From Pomacea canaliculata (lineage: Eukaryota; Mollusca; Gastropoda; Architaenioglossa; Ampullariidae), in the NCBI RefSeq assembly GCF_003073045.1, contig NC_037592.1, positions 3,337,924 to 3,401,923 on the forward strand: a stretch of DNA of 64,000 nucleotides, written 5' to 3'. The notes beneath the pieces are model-generated. The model searched no databases. It was not told the DNA's origin and saw nothing but the letters and a program-made list of their open reading frames with translations. Below are positions 48,697 to 59,096 of this stretch, in pieces. Made by a program: the position numbers and the translations under genes. Numbering within the stretch: the stretch's first letter is position 1; every line of letters starts with the position of its first letter.

Positions 48697-49605
48697 TCAG
48701 GACATGCCGAAACTGCCATTGTGTGTGGTAGTATTTTCTTTGATGTTACTCTCAGTACCGATCACTTTCTTTGATGGATCAGTGTTAGAATTTAAGAAGA
48801 CTAAGGCTTCAACAAGTTTAAGGTCTTTTTCGATTTCCACATTAGCTGTATATTTAACACTGCGGCAACTAGAGCCATTGATGATGCACACATCCATCTT
48901 AATTATGTGTTCCTTCTTATTACTGTCATAAAAGTAAGACAAATTATGAGCCAGTACATCAGGATGAACATCACAAGGCTTCCCTTCTTGTATGCAAATT
49001 ATCCAGCAAGGCTTGGAATCTTTCGTTGCAGAATTCTGTAATATGTCTTCTTTAAGCTCAAGTTTTTGCAAAGGTAGATGGGGTAGATACCAAGTCCACT
49101 GCTCTCTAAAAGCAGGAGTAAAGTACCCCGAGAATCCGATAGAGATTATATTTTCCTTGATTGTTGATGGCTCTCCAATAAAAATGTCTAGGGATTCTGT
49201 TTCCTTTTTATTCCCAGTAATGTATTTGAACGTGATCATGCATATATACTGTCCATGTGTGTCGTCATCCAAAACAAAGCTAGCATTTAAAAATGAACTG
49301 GAAGCATCATGTTCAATAACTTGTCCTGTAGCATTGAACAGGGTGGGGACGTCTCCCAAAACAAGTTCTGGAAAATATTGGTCACGTGCCTTATTGACCA
49401 GACTGCGGAGATACCCGCTTTCTGTTCGTCGGAAAATTTCAAGACTAAGAATGTTTTTCTCTCGATACCCGAGTGGGACGTTGCAGGTCAGCGTTGTATA
49501 TTGCACAAGAGGCTTTGTCACGTGTCTCGGCTGCTCTGAATGTTGACCAGACGCCATGATAGCTCCACACGTCACTAATAACACAAGTTCAGGAAGTGAT
49601 GTCAT
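48697..49605 (-). CDS. IgSF-like receptor ectodomain, paralogue B
   Basis: A 302-residue frame with a signal peptide (about 1-20), then an Ig-like domain with Cys41 and Cys122 (THGQYIC, preceded by ASSSFLNASF) and a second module with several Cys (about 205-265). It aligns with A (GEPSTIKEN versus GGPSTIKKN; the TWYLP/TWNLP block) and with C. The frame stops at FGMS. After a TGA and a nearby TAA the same frame continues into a membrane helix (YSFNFCLVITFNLCLLLLSF). So B may now be secreted, or it may be a pseudogene. The TTTTTTTTCAG acceptor at about 49723 places a 5' UTR intron 117 bases upstream, as in A and C. Confidence 0.75.
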   Translation of the reverse strand: MTSLPELVLLVTCGAIMASGQHSEQPRHVTKPLVQYTTLTCNVPLGYREKNILSLEIFRRTESGYLRSLVNKARDQYFPELVLGDVPTLFNATGQVIEHDASSSFLNASFVLDDDTHGQYICMITFKYITGNKKETESLDIFIGEPSTIKENIISIGFSGYFTPAFREQWTWYLPHLPLQKLELKEDILQNSATKDSKPCWIICIQEGKPCDVHPDVLAHNLSYFYDSNKKEHIIKMDVCIINGSSCRSVKYTANVEIEKDLKLVEALVFLNSNTDPSKKVIGTESNIKENTTTHNGSFGMS

Positions 49606-51422
49606 GGCTCTGACGCAGTTTTCACTTTTACGTTTGTTCGGATTCCTCGAGTGTGAAGTTCAAAGGTCGAGCATCTTTTGACCACGCTGCTTAAATATGT
49701 AAACAAGACAGCAACAGTCGGTCTGAAAAAAAACCACACATAAAAGCAAATGTAAAATAATTCAGCAGGTGGCAACAGATTAAATATTTGGATTTCTTTT
49801 TCTGCTTGTATGTACCTAGCGGCTGTGCAGATATAATGACATATAGCAATGTTAAGAAGGGTTAAAGTATGCAGAGTTCGTCCCCCTGAGGTTATAGTTC
49901 ATCTTCAACGTTTGTCTGAGGAAGGCACTTTCTCTTTTATTATGAACATTGTGGCGCGCCACATGAACGAGCGAGATATTTTGCAAATAAAAACTGCCAC
50001 ACATCAAACTTCAGTGAAAACGAAATTTTGGTAGAAAAAAAACGAAAGTTGAAAATCTTCCTTCTCTCCCTTTACTGCTGGCCTTGTGGTTATAATGACT
50101 AGCAAGGAGTTATAAACACACATAAGTAAATAATTAATAAGTAAGGGTAATCAAAGTGGTGTCAGGATGCCTCTTTTATTATTCCTAGCGTTTGACAAAC
50201 TTCAGTGGCCAACAGCTGTAAATGTTTTTGTTTACAGCGGATAAGTACTGTTGTAGTCCCTTACCCGGCTCTACTTATGCCGAAAAGAACACAAAATCAA
50301 CAGGCAAACCCTTGTTGTAAAGAAAGAAATACATTTTTCTATTATACATGTAAGGCATATTTATAAGCAGCATAAGAACATAAACAGATCGGTTAATACC
50401 GGTATACATTTAGATTAGAGGCGAGCCGACACACACACTCACCGGAAGAGAATTCTCCCTCCATGTGTGTGGGGGTCAAAGGTAAATGTAAAGGTACACG
50501 TGTCTTTTAATGCTTTTTAGAAACTGAAAAAATCTGCGATCGCGGCTGTCGAAAGGGGTTTGGAAAAAAAATGAATGTCAGTTTTAAACATTTCTGCCAA
50601 TATATAGCAGGTGTGTCTGCCGTCCTCACTCACCTGAGTGCAGGTGTAAATGTCAAGGTTTTAGTGAACCGCGAAAACCACCTTGCTCATTTAGCTTCAA
50701 GACTTTGTTTTATAATTAACACAATTAAATCAATCGTGACACGATGTCTTGTGTACTTACTTGGCTTTAGAAAATTACTCCCGGGGCCTCTTGGCGCTGA
50801 CAAAAATATTTCGGGGTCTAGCTGGAATCGCAGTAAATCGAAGACCATCAAGCCGGCTTCCTTCCCGACAACCGCTGCACACGATCCTTAATAACAATTA
50901 AAAAATAGGACAAACCGGAGCTTGCGGGAATTCCTGCGTAGTCAAACGGAAATACCTGAAGTTAGAGATAAAATAAGGTCACGGAGGTTGTATTTTCTTT
51001 ATCAATGGGGAGCTTTAGGCTTCATTGACAAAGCAGACGACACGGGAAAAAAGTTTTGATGCAAGCACACAACTATAGGAGGGGGAGGGAGGGGAGGGTT
51101 ACTGCAGTGGTTATCTCTCTTTGTCCCATAAACATGTTTTTACCATCCCCGTTACCAGGTACCGCGAAAAGAAAAGACAACAATCGCATAGTTTGTTGGT
51201 CTCTTTGTTAATTTATAGGCAAATATTCAAGAAATCTTACAATAGGTGCACACACTGCTTGTGATACTCCTCACAATTCTCTTCCCCACCCCGTGAAAAG
51301 CACTCACATAAATCAGATGTAGAAGCCTTTATTTAGTGCTATACCTTACAGACATCAAAGAACTGAGCTTCCAGGAGGGTCTATCTGAAGGTAGCTTACA
51401 AGGACTATATATTCTTAAACTA

Positions 51423-51987
51423 GAGTCAAATCTCCCTACTATGCCACCTACCGGGACCGAGCAAAAGTGGCATAGTAGCGAGAGTGGCATAATACGGAGG
51501 GTTCGTAAAAACGGCTTTATTTGCTCAAGTTACCCGTCAGTCCAAAGCTCTCAAGAATCGTCGGCTTCGCTAGCTGTCTCCTCTCATTCTCCCCCTCACC
51601 TCTTCATCCTCCACCCCTCCCAACCACATCCGCACACCTGCATCCTGTCGCTAGTCGACCCCCTCCTGCTCTCCCTCTGTCACGTGACTGTCACCCGGCC
51701 AGCGACCACCCCCCTCCCCACATCGCCAGCCTCCACCCTCCCTGTGTGCGTGCTATGTTCCATCCACCTAACTGCAATGTCCCACACTACCATACAGTAT
51801 AATAATCGAGCACTGCGCGGAATTTCACAACTTGTGCCTTAACAGTCACACAAAAAGTGGCATAGTAGCGAGAGTAGGTGGCATAGTAAATTTTTTTTTA
51901 CATTGAATTTATAGTCGGGACCGAGCAAAAAAGCATAATACCGAGAGTGGCAGAGTAGCGGGGTGGCATAGTAGGGAGATTTGACTG
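51423..51987. mobile_element. 565-bp pogo/Tigger-type MITE
   Basis: The ends are inverted repeats of CAGTCAAATCTCCCTACTAT (the first base has changed on the left), with TA on both sides (51421-51422 and 51988-51989), as in pogo/Tigger elements. Subterminal copies of GTGGCATAGTAGCGAGAG occur at both ends. The middle (about 51510-51840) is C/T-rich and unlike the ends. No transposase. Confidence 0.85.
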
Positions 51988-52620
51988 TATTCTCATAAAT
52001 CAGCCTTTCCCACTTCGCCAGCTACATGCACCAAACACACAGCTCAGATTTTGTTGTTGCTTTAAAAATATTTTATTTTCTTCCTTTAACTCAATAAAAC
52101 TAAAGCGTGAATTAAGCACGTGTAGAATTATTTTTATTTAATGAACTGTGTGGATATAATGATACCTTTCATTCGCAGAATTACAAAGGTATTTTTTTTT
52201 CTCTTTTTTTTTTTTTTTTGTAAGAGGTCTTTTTGGGGAAAATCTGATTTTATTTTTTTGTGAAGATGACTGGGCAGTTGTTTCACAAACCAAACTCGGC
52301 AACCCATCTGTTTTGCTGCACTTGCTTCTCGCTCAGTGTTTGTATTCTTGATTGTTTGCAAGCTGTTCATTTACTGCTCTTTCTGTCTTGGTGTTCCAAA
52401 GTTTGTGAACTGCCTAATTTATTCTGTTGTTTTGACATTTAAATATTAAAACTATTGTTAATGTTGATATCTCTACATGTTACAAAAGTATATTAGCTCT
52501 CGTGTTTTAATTCTTCAAGTTCAGAGCCTCCAGGCCTTGTCATTCTCCACACTACTGACAGATTAGTGACTAGTCAAAGTTCCTGATGAGACTTCTATCC
52601 ATTGTATCGGTTAGAGAAAA

Positions 52621-52695
52621 GCCTGCTGATGAAGAAGTAAGTAAAAGTACCAGAGCCCCCCAAATTGCCTGCTGGTGAAGATGAATTCTGACGCA
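52621..52695 (-). repeat. Orphan units of the gene C tail minisatellite
   Basis: On the - strand one unit encodes QNSSSPAGNLGGSG, nearly the consensus of the gene C tail; a second, more degraded unit follows. They lie about 740 bases beyond the gene C stop. Confidence 0.6.
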
Positions 52696-53436
52696 TTGAA
52701 GAATTTACTTTCGTCTACTCAAAATAAGATATGAATTCGAGACTGATATCAGTAGATGTTTGTTTTATTTACCAAACATTAGACAAGGTAAGGCGTTTAG
52801 TTTTAACGACTTAAACATGTTTACAAATAAATTTACAGATCTTTTTGATTACATCTCGTCCTCCCCAAAGCATAACAATCCATAACTGAATGTACAAAAT
52901 GTTATCTAAACTCTGTGAAACATATTTCCCCAAAACAATTTATTAAAAACAGTCACAGTATATTTTTGTAAACAGCTCGTGACAGAACCAAACTGCATTT
53001 ATTTTATATGCATAGTCAGCTTTTATATCAAGTCAAAACATGAATAAATAAATACACATCACTTTTATCTACGCGTTTAGCGTGAAAATTTTTTATATTA
53101 AACAATATCAAATTTGTAAACAGTTGTGATGAGCAGTTGCTATAAAGCACAAAGATGCATGAAGTTGAACATATGTAACAGCTATCAAAACAAATGTAAT
53201 TACAAGCACGATGATCGCATAGTCAATGCAATTCAGCTATGAACGGTTTTAAACAATATTGAAACATTCTTGCAGTTTCGTACTCTCTGTCAACACCTGT
53301 AAATAAGAACAGTTGAAGAAAATGTGTACATCGCTGGACATGTGGAAAATGTGACAGATGAGAGACTATTTGGTAGATTTCTATTTCTATGCTCGGAGTA
53401 CAGACTTTTTCACACCTACGGGAGATAACAGCATCG

Positions 53437-55518
53437 TTATTTACGAACTGCATTTATATCAACATCGCCTGATGCCGGTTGCTCACTAACCTGTAGGATA
53501 TCTTCCTGAACTAATGTTAACCCAAGATCAGTCTGATGTGCACCAGAACCTATCTGATCACCTGCTGGTGAAAACGAATTCTGTTGTACCTCAGAACCAA
53601 TCTGACCCCTTGTTGGTGAAGAATTCTGTTCGTCCCCTGAACCAATCTGACCACCTGCTGGTGAAGACGAATTCTGTTGGACCCCAGATCCAGTCTGACC
53701 ACCTGTTGGTGAAGAGTTCTGTTGTGCACCAGAACCTCTCTGATCCCCTTCTGGGGAAGACAAATTCTGTTGGACCCCAGAACCAATCTGACCACCTGCT
53801 GGTGAAGACGAATTCTGTTGGACCCCTGAACCAATCTGACCCCCTGCTGGTGAAGAATTCTGTTGGACCCCAGAACCAATCTGACCCCCTGCTGGTGAAG
53901 ACGAATTCTGTTGGACACCAGATCCAGTCTGACCACCTGCTGGTGAAGACGAATTCTGTTGGACCCCAGGACCAATCTGACCATCTGTTGGTGAAGAGTT
54001 CTGTTGTGCACCAGAACCTCTCTGATCACCTGCTGGTGAAGACGAATTCTGTTGGACCCCAGAACCAATCTGACCCCCTGCTGGTGAAGACGAATTCTGT
54101 TGGACCCCAGATCCAGTCTGACCACCTGCTGGTGAGAACGAATTCTGTTGGACCCCAGGACCAATCTGACCATCTGTTGGTGAAGAGTTCTGTTGTGCAC
54201 CAGAACCTCTCTGACCACCTGCTGGTGAAGACGAATTCTGTTGGACCTCAGGACCAATCTGACCATCTGTTGGTGAAGAGTTCTGTTGTGCACCAGAACC
54301 TCTCTGACCACCTGCTGGTGAAGACGAATTCTGTTGGACCTCAGGACCAATCTGACCACCTGTTGGTGAAGAGTTCTGTTGTGCGCCAGAACCTCGCTGA
54401 TCTCTTCCTGTTGAAGAACTATTGTGCTGATCCCCTACTGATAAAGAATCTTCCTGTTGACCCTGTAGTGAAGAACGCCTTTGTTCACTAAGTAGTGAAG
54501 TTTGTACACCAGACTGACCGTGCTCATCATCATTTGATTCCTGATTAATATTGATTGGGCTCCTCTCGTCCCCGTTCCTATTGTTCATGATATAGTCACG
54601 ACGATTTCGACGACATTGCCGACAAAATATATTTTTTCTAAAAACAAATAATATAACTAAAAATAATATAACTAAAAATAATACTACTATTACTACTGAC
54701 ATCGTTATTTTAAATACAGTACAATCACAGTCTTGAAAAGAAGGTTCGATAGAATTCGTGGGCAGGGTACACGGCTCTCGTGAAAATGACCTCAGGGTGT
54801 ACTCTATGTTAATTACATAGTTCGTGTACTGGGAGGGCTCATCCTCAAAAATGATAAAATCTAAAGTCACGACATCAGAAAAAGACAGATTAGAGTCCGC
54901 CACGACTGGAAATGTAAAGCAATGAGGCTTATCCTTTTCCAGTTTGCAGATGACTAGTTCCTGTCTACAGATTGTATTGTTTTGCATGTAACGACTAATA
55001 GTGACTGTGGACTTTCGTTCCATTTCCCGAAGTCGCCATTCTGCCTTCATCTTGTTTGCTGGCCTGACGTTTGCCCTGAAACCCCTCGACTCCGGGTTTA
55101 CCGAAAGCCCGTCAATTTGTAGGTGAGTCCACTGTTCCTTTGTGCCTTTTCCCTCCGATGGCTCGTATGAGGTAACGCATGAATAATTTCCGTAAAGGTC
55201 TTCGGTTAAAAAAAAGGATGCCATTAAAAAGGATGAGGCTGCATCAGACTCATTAATTTTTCTCTCATAGCGAAACAGGGGAGGAACACCTTCGACTGAA
55301 ATGTTATGATACTCTTCGCGAGGCACATCGAGCAAAAGGCGACGAGAGTGAGATTTAGTGATGTAAAAAAGCTTAAGTGAGAAGAGTTTTGTCAGGCCAA
55401 GATAAGGCGGGGGCTTACAAGTAAAATTTACATAATGAGTGGATGTTGTACTTATATTACTCGTTGCCAACACGCTAGGAAACGTTGCTAGGACAGCGAT
55501 GATGGTCAAGAGTGTCAT
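53437..55518 (-). CDS. IgSF-like type I membrane receptor with repeat tail, paralogue C (intact)
   Basis: 693 residues from the ATG at 55518. Signal peptide 1-18 (MTLLTIIAVLATFPSVLA). Ig-like domain about 25-135 with Cys34 and Cys114 (DLYGNYSC). Second module about 140-262 with paired Cys. Transmembrane helix about 268-293, then a basic stop-transfer stretch with CRQCRRNRR. The cytoplasmic tail holds about 19 units of 15-16 residues (QNSSSPAGGQIGSGVQ type) and ends GDVDINAVRK. An upstream in-frame ATG at 55608 is less likely: a strong TTTCTTTCAG acceptor at 55566 lies between, leaving a 47-base 5' UTR piece. No Tyr-based ITIM or ITAM and no known signalling domain is seen. A surface recognition role is inferred; the family is unrecognised. 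Confidence 0.85.
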   Translation of the reverse strand: MTLLTIIAVLATFPSVLATSNISTTSTHYVNFTCKPPPYLGLTKLFSLKLFYITKSHSRRLLLDVPREEYHNISVEGVPPLFRYERKINESDAASSFLMASFFLTEDLYGNYSCVTSYEPSEGKGTKEQWTHLQIDGLSVNPESRGFRANVRPANKMKAEWRLREMERKSTVTISRYMQNNTICRQELVICKLEKDKPHCFTFPVVADSNLSFSDVVTLDFIIFEDEPSQYTNYVINIEYTLRSFSREPCTLPTNSIEPSFQDCDCTVFKITMSVVIVVLFLVILFLVILFVFRKNIFCRQCRRNRRDYIMNNRNGDERSPININQESNDDEHGQSGVQTSLLSEQRRSSLQGQQEDSLSVGDQHNSSSTGRDQRGSGAQQNSSPTGGQIGPEVQQNSSSPAGGQRGSGAQQNSSPTDGQIGPEVQQNSSSPAGGQRGSGAQQNSSPTDGQIGPGVQQNSFSPAGGQTGSGVQQNSSSPAGGQIGSGVQQNSSSPAGDQRGSGAQQNSSPTDGQIGPGVQQNSSSPAGGQTGSGVQQNSSSPAGGQIGSGVQQNSSPAGGQIGSGVQQNSSSPAGGQIGSGVQQNLSSPEGDQRGSGAQQNSSPTGGQTGSGVQQNSSSPAGGQIGSGDEQNSSPTRGQIGSEVQQNSFSPAGDQIGSGAHQTDLGLTLVQEDILQVSEQPASGDVDINAVRK
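53530..54415 (-). repeat. 45/48-bp coding minisatellite in the tail of gene C
   Basis: About 19 tandem units of 45 or 48 bases, differing by one Ser codon. Units alternate between two classes (SSPTDGQIGP and SSSPAGGQRGSG), and a block of four units appears twice, so a higher-order repeat is present. All units are multiples of three. Two other frames, one of them antisense, also stay open for over 260 codons by repeat structure alone. Confidence 0.92.
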
Positions 55519-58500
55519 TGTCCTGCACCTCCTACTCTGAGGCCAGCGAAGGATGGATGAAATGTCTGAAAGAAACAAGAATGCACAGAACATCAAACAT
55601 TTCATCATAGTTTAATACCGCAAGAGATTTGTTTTGACCTGTATAGCATTTTAAATGGACTTTTTTCTTCTGTTCTGTCGTTGTAAACTTTGCCAGGAAA
55701 ATGTCACGTGACAAGCAACAGTTTTTATTCATACGACCACCCATCCACCCACACATACGTCAGCATACTTCAGCATATAAGTATTAACAAAGCTAATTAC
55801 ATTAGGAACATATCACCTATATCTAATTACATTATTAAAAGATCTAATACTTTTTAGCTAATGATATTAACATATCTAATGTCTTAACACATATCTTAAT
55901 GTCTTTGGCCGGGGAGACCCATGTGCAGCTTTGGGTGGTGGATTGTATTGGCTATGATGAGACGATGGCTCTTTACAAACACTTGGGTGTATGTCAGTAG
56001 TGATAAAAGGCAAATGTTCCTCCTGTTTCTGCTCCCCTAGCAGCACAGAAAGCCTAAAAGACAAGAGTCCCAAAACTTTTCCCAAGATAGCCTTCAAAAT
56101 TTCTGTTCTACCTCTTAATTGTGTTCTCCTTGTTTTCCAGTGGTCATTAGAGCTTAGGCCTGGACAAGGATTATGTTGTGAGACCTTGCAAGATGCGGAT
56201 GAATATGAATCTGCTTGAAAAGGAGGTGGAGCTGATGTCGGCTGCCACAACTTCCTTGCGCAGAAAGTGGTCTGACCCTCAGTGCCAGAGATTGTGAACT
56301 TTATCCTCCTTGTTTTCACCATCAGGTTTTTATCAACTTAAAGGTGGGCTTAGTCCTATTAATTCTCAAATTAAGGAGGTTTTGAGAGATTTTCTAAATA
56401 ACATGTGATTAAAGCCTAATCCCTGCACTGACAGGATATTTTGCCCAGAACCACAACAGCCTTAGCATAACTTCTAGACAGAGTTTGTAATGTAATCTAA
56501 AAGAAAGTGTGAAACTATCACCACAGAAGAAATTCTCCAGTTATATAATACAAAGTATGTACTTGTCATTGCATCAAACTGAACATTGATTTGTTGGTGG
56601 CAGTTCAGTTTAGGGGAAACATTTCCATCCCAAAAGCCTCTCTGTTCACACCCCTCACAGCCATGAATAACCAGAATAAGACTTGCTTTACAAAAACACG
56701 AACAGATGCATTGCAAATAAATTGCAGTTTAATTTGTACAATCTGAGAGCAGATAAAACATGGCAATTTAATTTGTATTATCTGACAGCTACCTTCGAGC
56801 AAAGTCTTAACATCTTCTGGCTTTTTCTCCCTACAATACAAACTGTCTGATAACATTAACATGATCTCTTTCTAAAGGACTACATATTGTCCCAAGAATA
56901 GGCCAAACTGTTTACAATTTGAGTGAAAAAGTGGCAGATCATCAGTGTTCACTTTTAGTCTGTGCTGCTACGGTAGTAAATATTTTTTAACACTTTCCTT
57001 AGGAGAGTATGTGCTTTAGAAATTTTGCATTTAATTTATTATTATTATTATTATTTTCGTTGCTAAAAAAGCACACCATCATCAAGACTAAACTGAATAT
57101 GTGGGCTTAATGCTGCATTTTCTCATAAAAACATGAATCTAACTGCAAGCCAGAGCTAAAACATGACACATAACCGAGTAAAGTCATATGTGCATATAAT
57201 TTTACATATTAATGCGACTCTGAACCACTGCAAGGAAGAGAACTCGCATAAATTTTCTTGTGGAGGAGTAGCTTCCCTTGAACTGACCGGTCGGTGAGAG
57301 AGACGTGTACATTGTACATTGTACAAGCTATAGTGACCTTCCCAGTAGTCATGACTACCGTCCTTCAATACTACAGACCTCACGATCGAAGACCGCGTTG
57401 TGTTTGGAAAGTTGATGACATCACCAAAAAAAAGTGAGAAATTATCATCAACCGGTATTTTTCTAACCCTGACTTCACTTGAATTACTTATCTTTAGGTA
57501 AATAAAACATGTAAACTGTAAATTTTTATTTGAAAAACTTACAAGTGTGTCGATCTCCCACTCACGGCGTGTACCTGGATCATTTAAAACCCGGCACTGT
57601 AAAGGTGTGAAAACCGAAAGGTGTGCCTGTTGTCACCACACAGGTGTCGGTGTTTGGCTTCCATACCTCGTGTACATCTGTGACCGGTTGTACACCCGAG
57701 GTAAATAATCCGTGTCGCACAATGGTTGGCGTACTTTCTGCGGCTGCAAGGAATTACTGTGGTCAGTGGATTGCCTGTAAATCCAACTTTATTTTGCGAG
57801 AATCTTTAAGCTACCAGGGCGGTGGCCACACCTGTCGTGAGGTGAATTTCCCGCTGAACTACCTAACACCACAGTCGAAGTCTTGCACGCTGGGAAAATC
57901 GGAAATGAATACAATGAATGGATTATTCAGTGGCGTAGGAATCTGAGGCAGCCACCCTCAAAAAAAAAAAAAATCTGAGAGGGTAAGAATACCGCACCTC
58001 CACCTCGCTGGGATTCTTCACAAAGTATAAAAAATAATAGAGGAACTGAGAGAGAGAGAAAGGACAATATGTACGAGGGTAAGAGAATAAGCATTTTTTT
58101 AAACATCTAGCCTTGATCTGAAGAATGGAAAAAACATTTCTACAAAATAAAGACATTAATCAAAGAATATATGGGATTTTGGCATACTGACTTGCAAACC
58201 TTCAATGTGATTAATATTATAAAGTTTCTCTCATTTCTTGTCATTGCGATGACTGGGTGGGTCATTTTTAATGAGGTTTTTTTTTTTTTTGTTAAATATT
58301 GCTTTGTCGTTTAACACTGAAGGTATATATTGTGATGTTACCATATGTACACGTGTGTGTGTGCGTGCACTCTCGCACCTCTTTTGTGTGTGTGTGTGTG
58401 TGTAATATGCGAGTGCGAATGTCGTTCGCTGTTTTCAGAAAGCGAATATCTGCAGGCCTGGTTACCATCGGTGGAATTACTAACTCACTTTACTGGAGAA

Positions 58501-58907
58501 CAAATCAAGAAGTCTACTATAAAGGACTCAGTCAATAACTGTTGTTAATTTAAAAATCAACGCTTGGCACCTTTTGATGTTAATATTAAAAATTTAACTT
58601 TAAAAAATCAAATATTCAAAACTAGAAATATAAAAAGCATATTATTTACACAAATGCAGGATTTTTAAAATACAGAAGATACTGCCCATACATTTTCCCC
58701 ATGCAATGGGACTTTCAGACACTTCAAAAGTTTGATGCTTTGACCCTTTGTCCAGTTAAGAACAAGCTTAACCAGCGTCTTTCTTTAGTTGTTTAGTTTT
58801 TAGGGAAAAGAACCCGCCATTCATCAATCATAACTTGTTCGTGGATGCAGGTTGGAAAGGAAGAAGGAGGGGATTAGGAAAAAAACAAGTATACAGCTCC
58901 CCTGTCC

Positions 58908-59096
58908 ATGTATCATGGTTCAACAAACACAAACATGTATCATGGTTCAACCAACACAAACATGTATCATGGTTCAACAAACACAAACATGTATCATGGT
59001 TCAACAAACACAAACATGTATCATGGTTCAACAAACACAAACATGTATCATGGTTCAACAAACACAAACATGTATCATGGTTCAACAAACATAAAC
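58908..59096. repeat. 27-bp minisatellite, seven near-perfect copies
   Basis: The unit ATGTATCATGGTTCAACAAA plus CACAAAC repeats seven times with only single-base changes. The period is a multiple of three, so MYHGSTNTN-like frames stay open on both strands, but no gene context is visible. Confidence 0.95.

Larger units (their letters stand above)
49723..53436. other. Intergenic region between paralogues B and C
   Basis: It contains a pogo-type MITE (51423-51987), stray repeat units of the C tail (52621-52695) and AT-rich sequence that probably includes the 3' UTR of gene C. No other coding region is supported. Confidence 0.4.

Noticed and set aside
53514-54491. 325-codon + strand open frame and a 269-codon shifted - frame across the gene C tail
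   Set aside because: Both are by-products of a repeat whose period is a multiple of three; they have no start context, splice sites or domain.
57932-57944. CAGTGGCGTAGGAA, like the end of some DNA transposons
   Set aside because: No partner end or target duplication found within the window.
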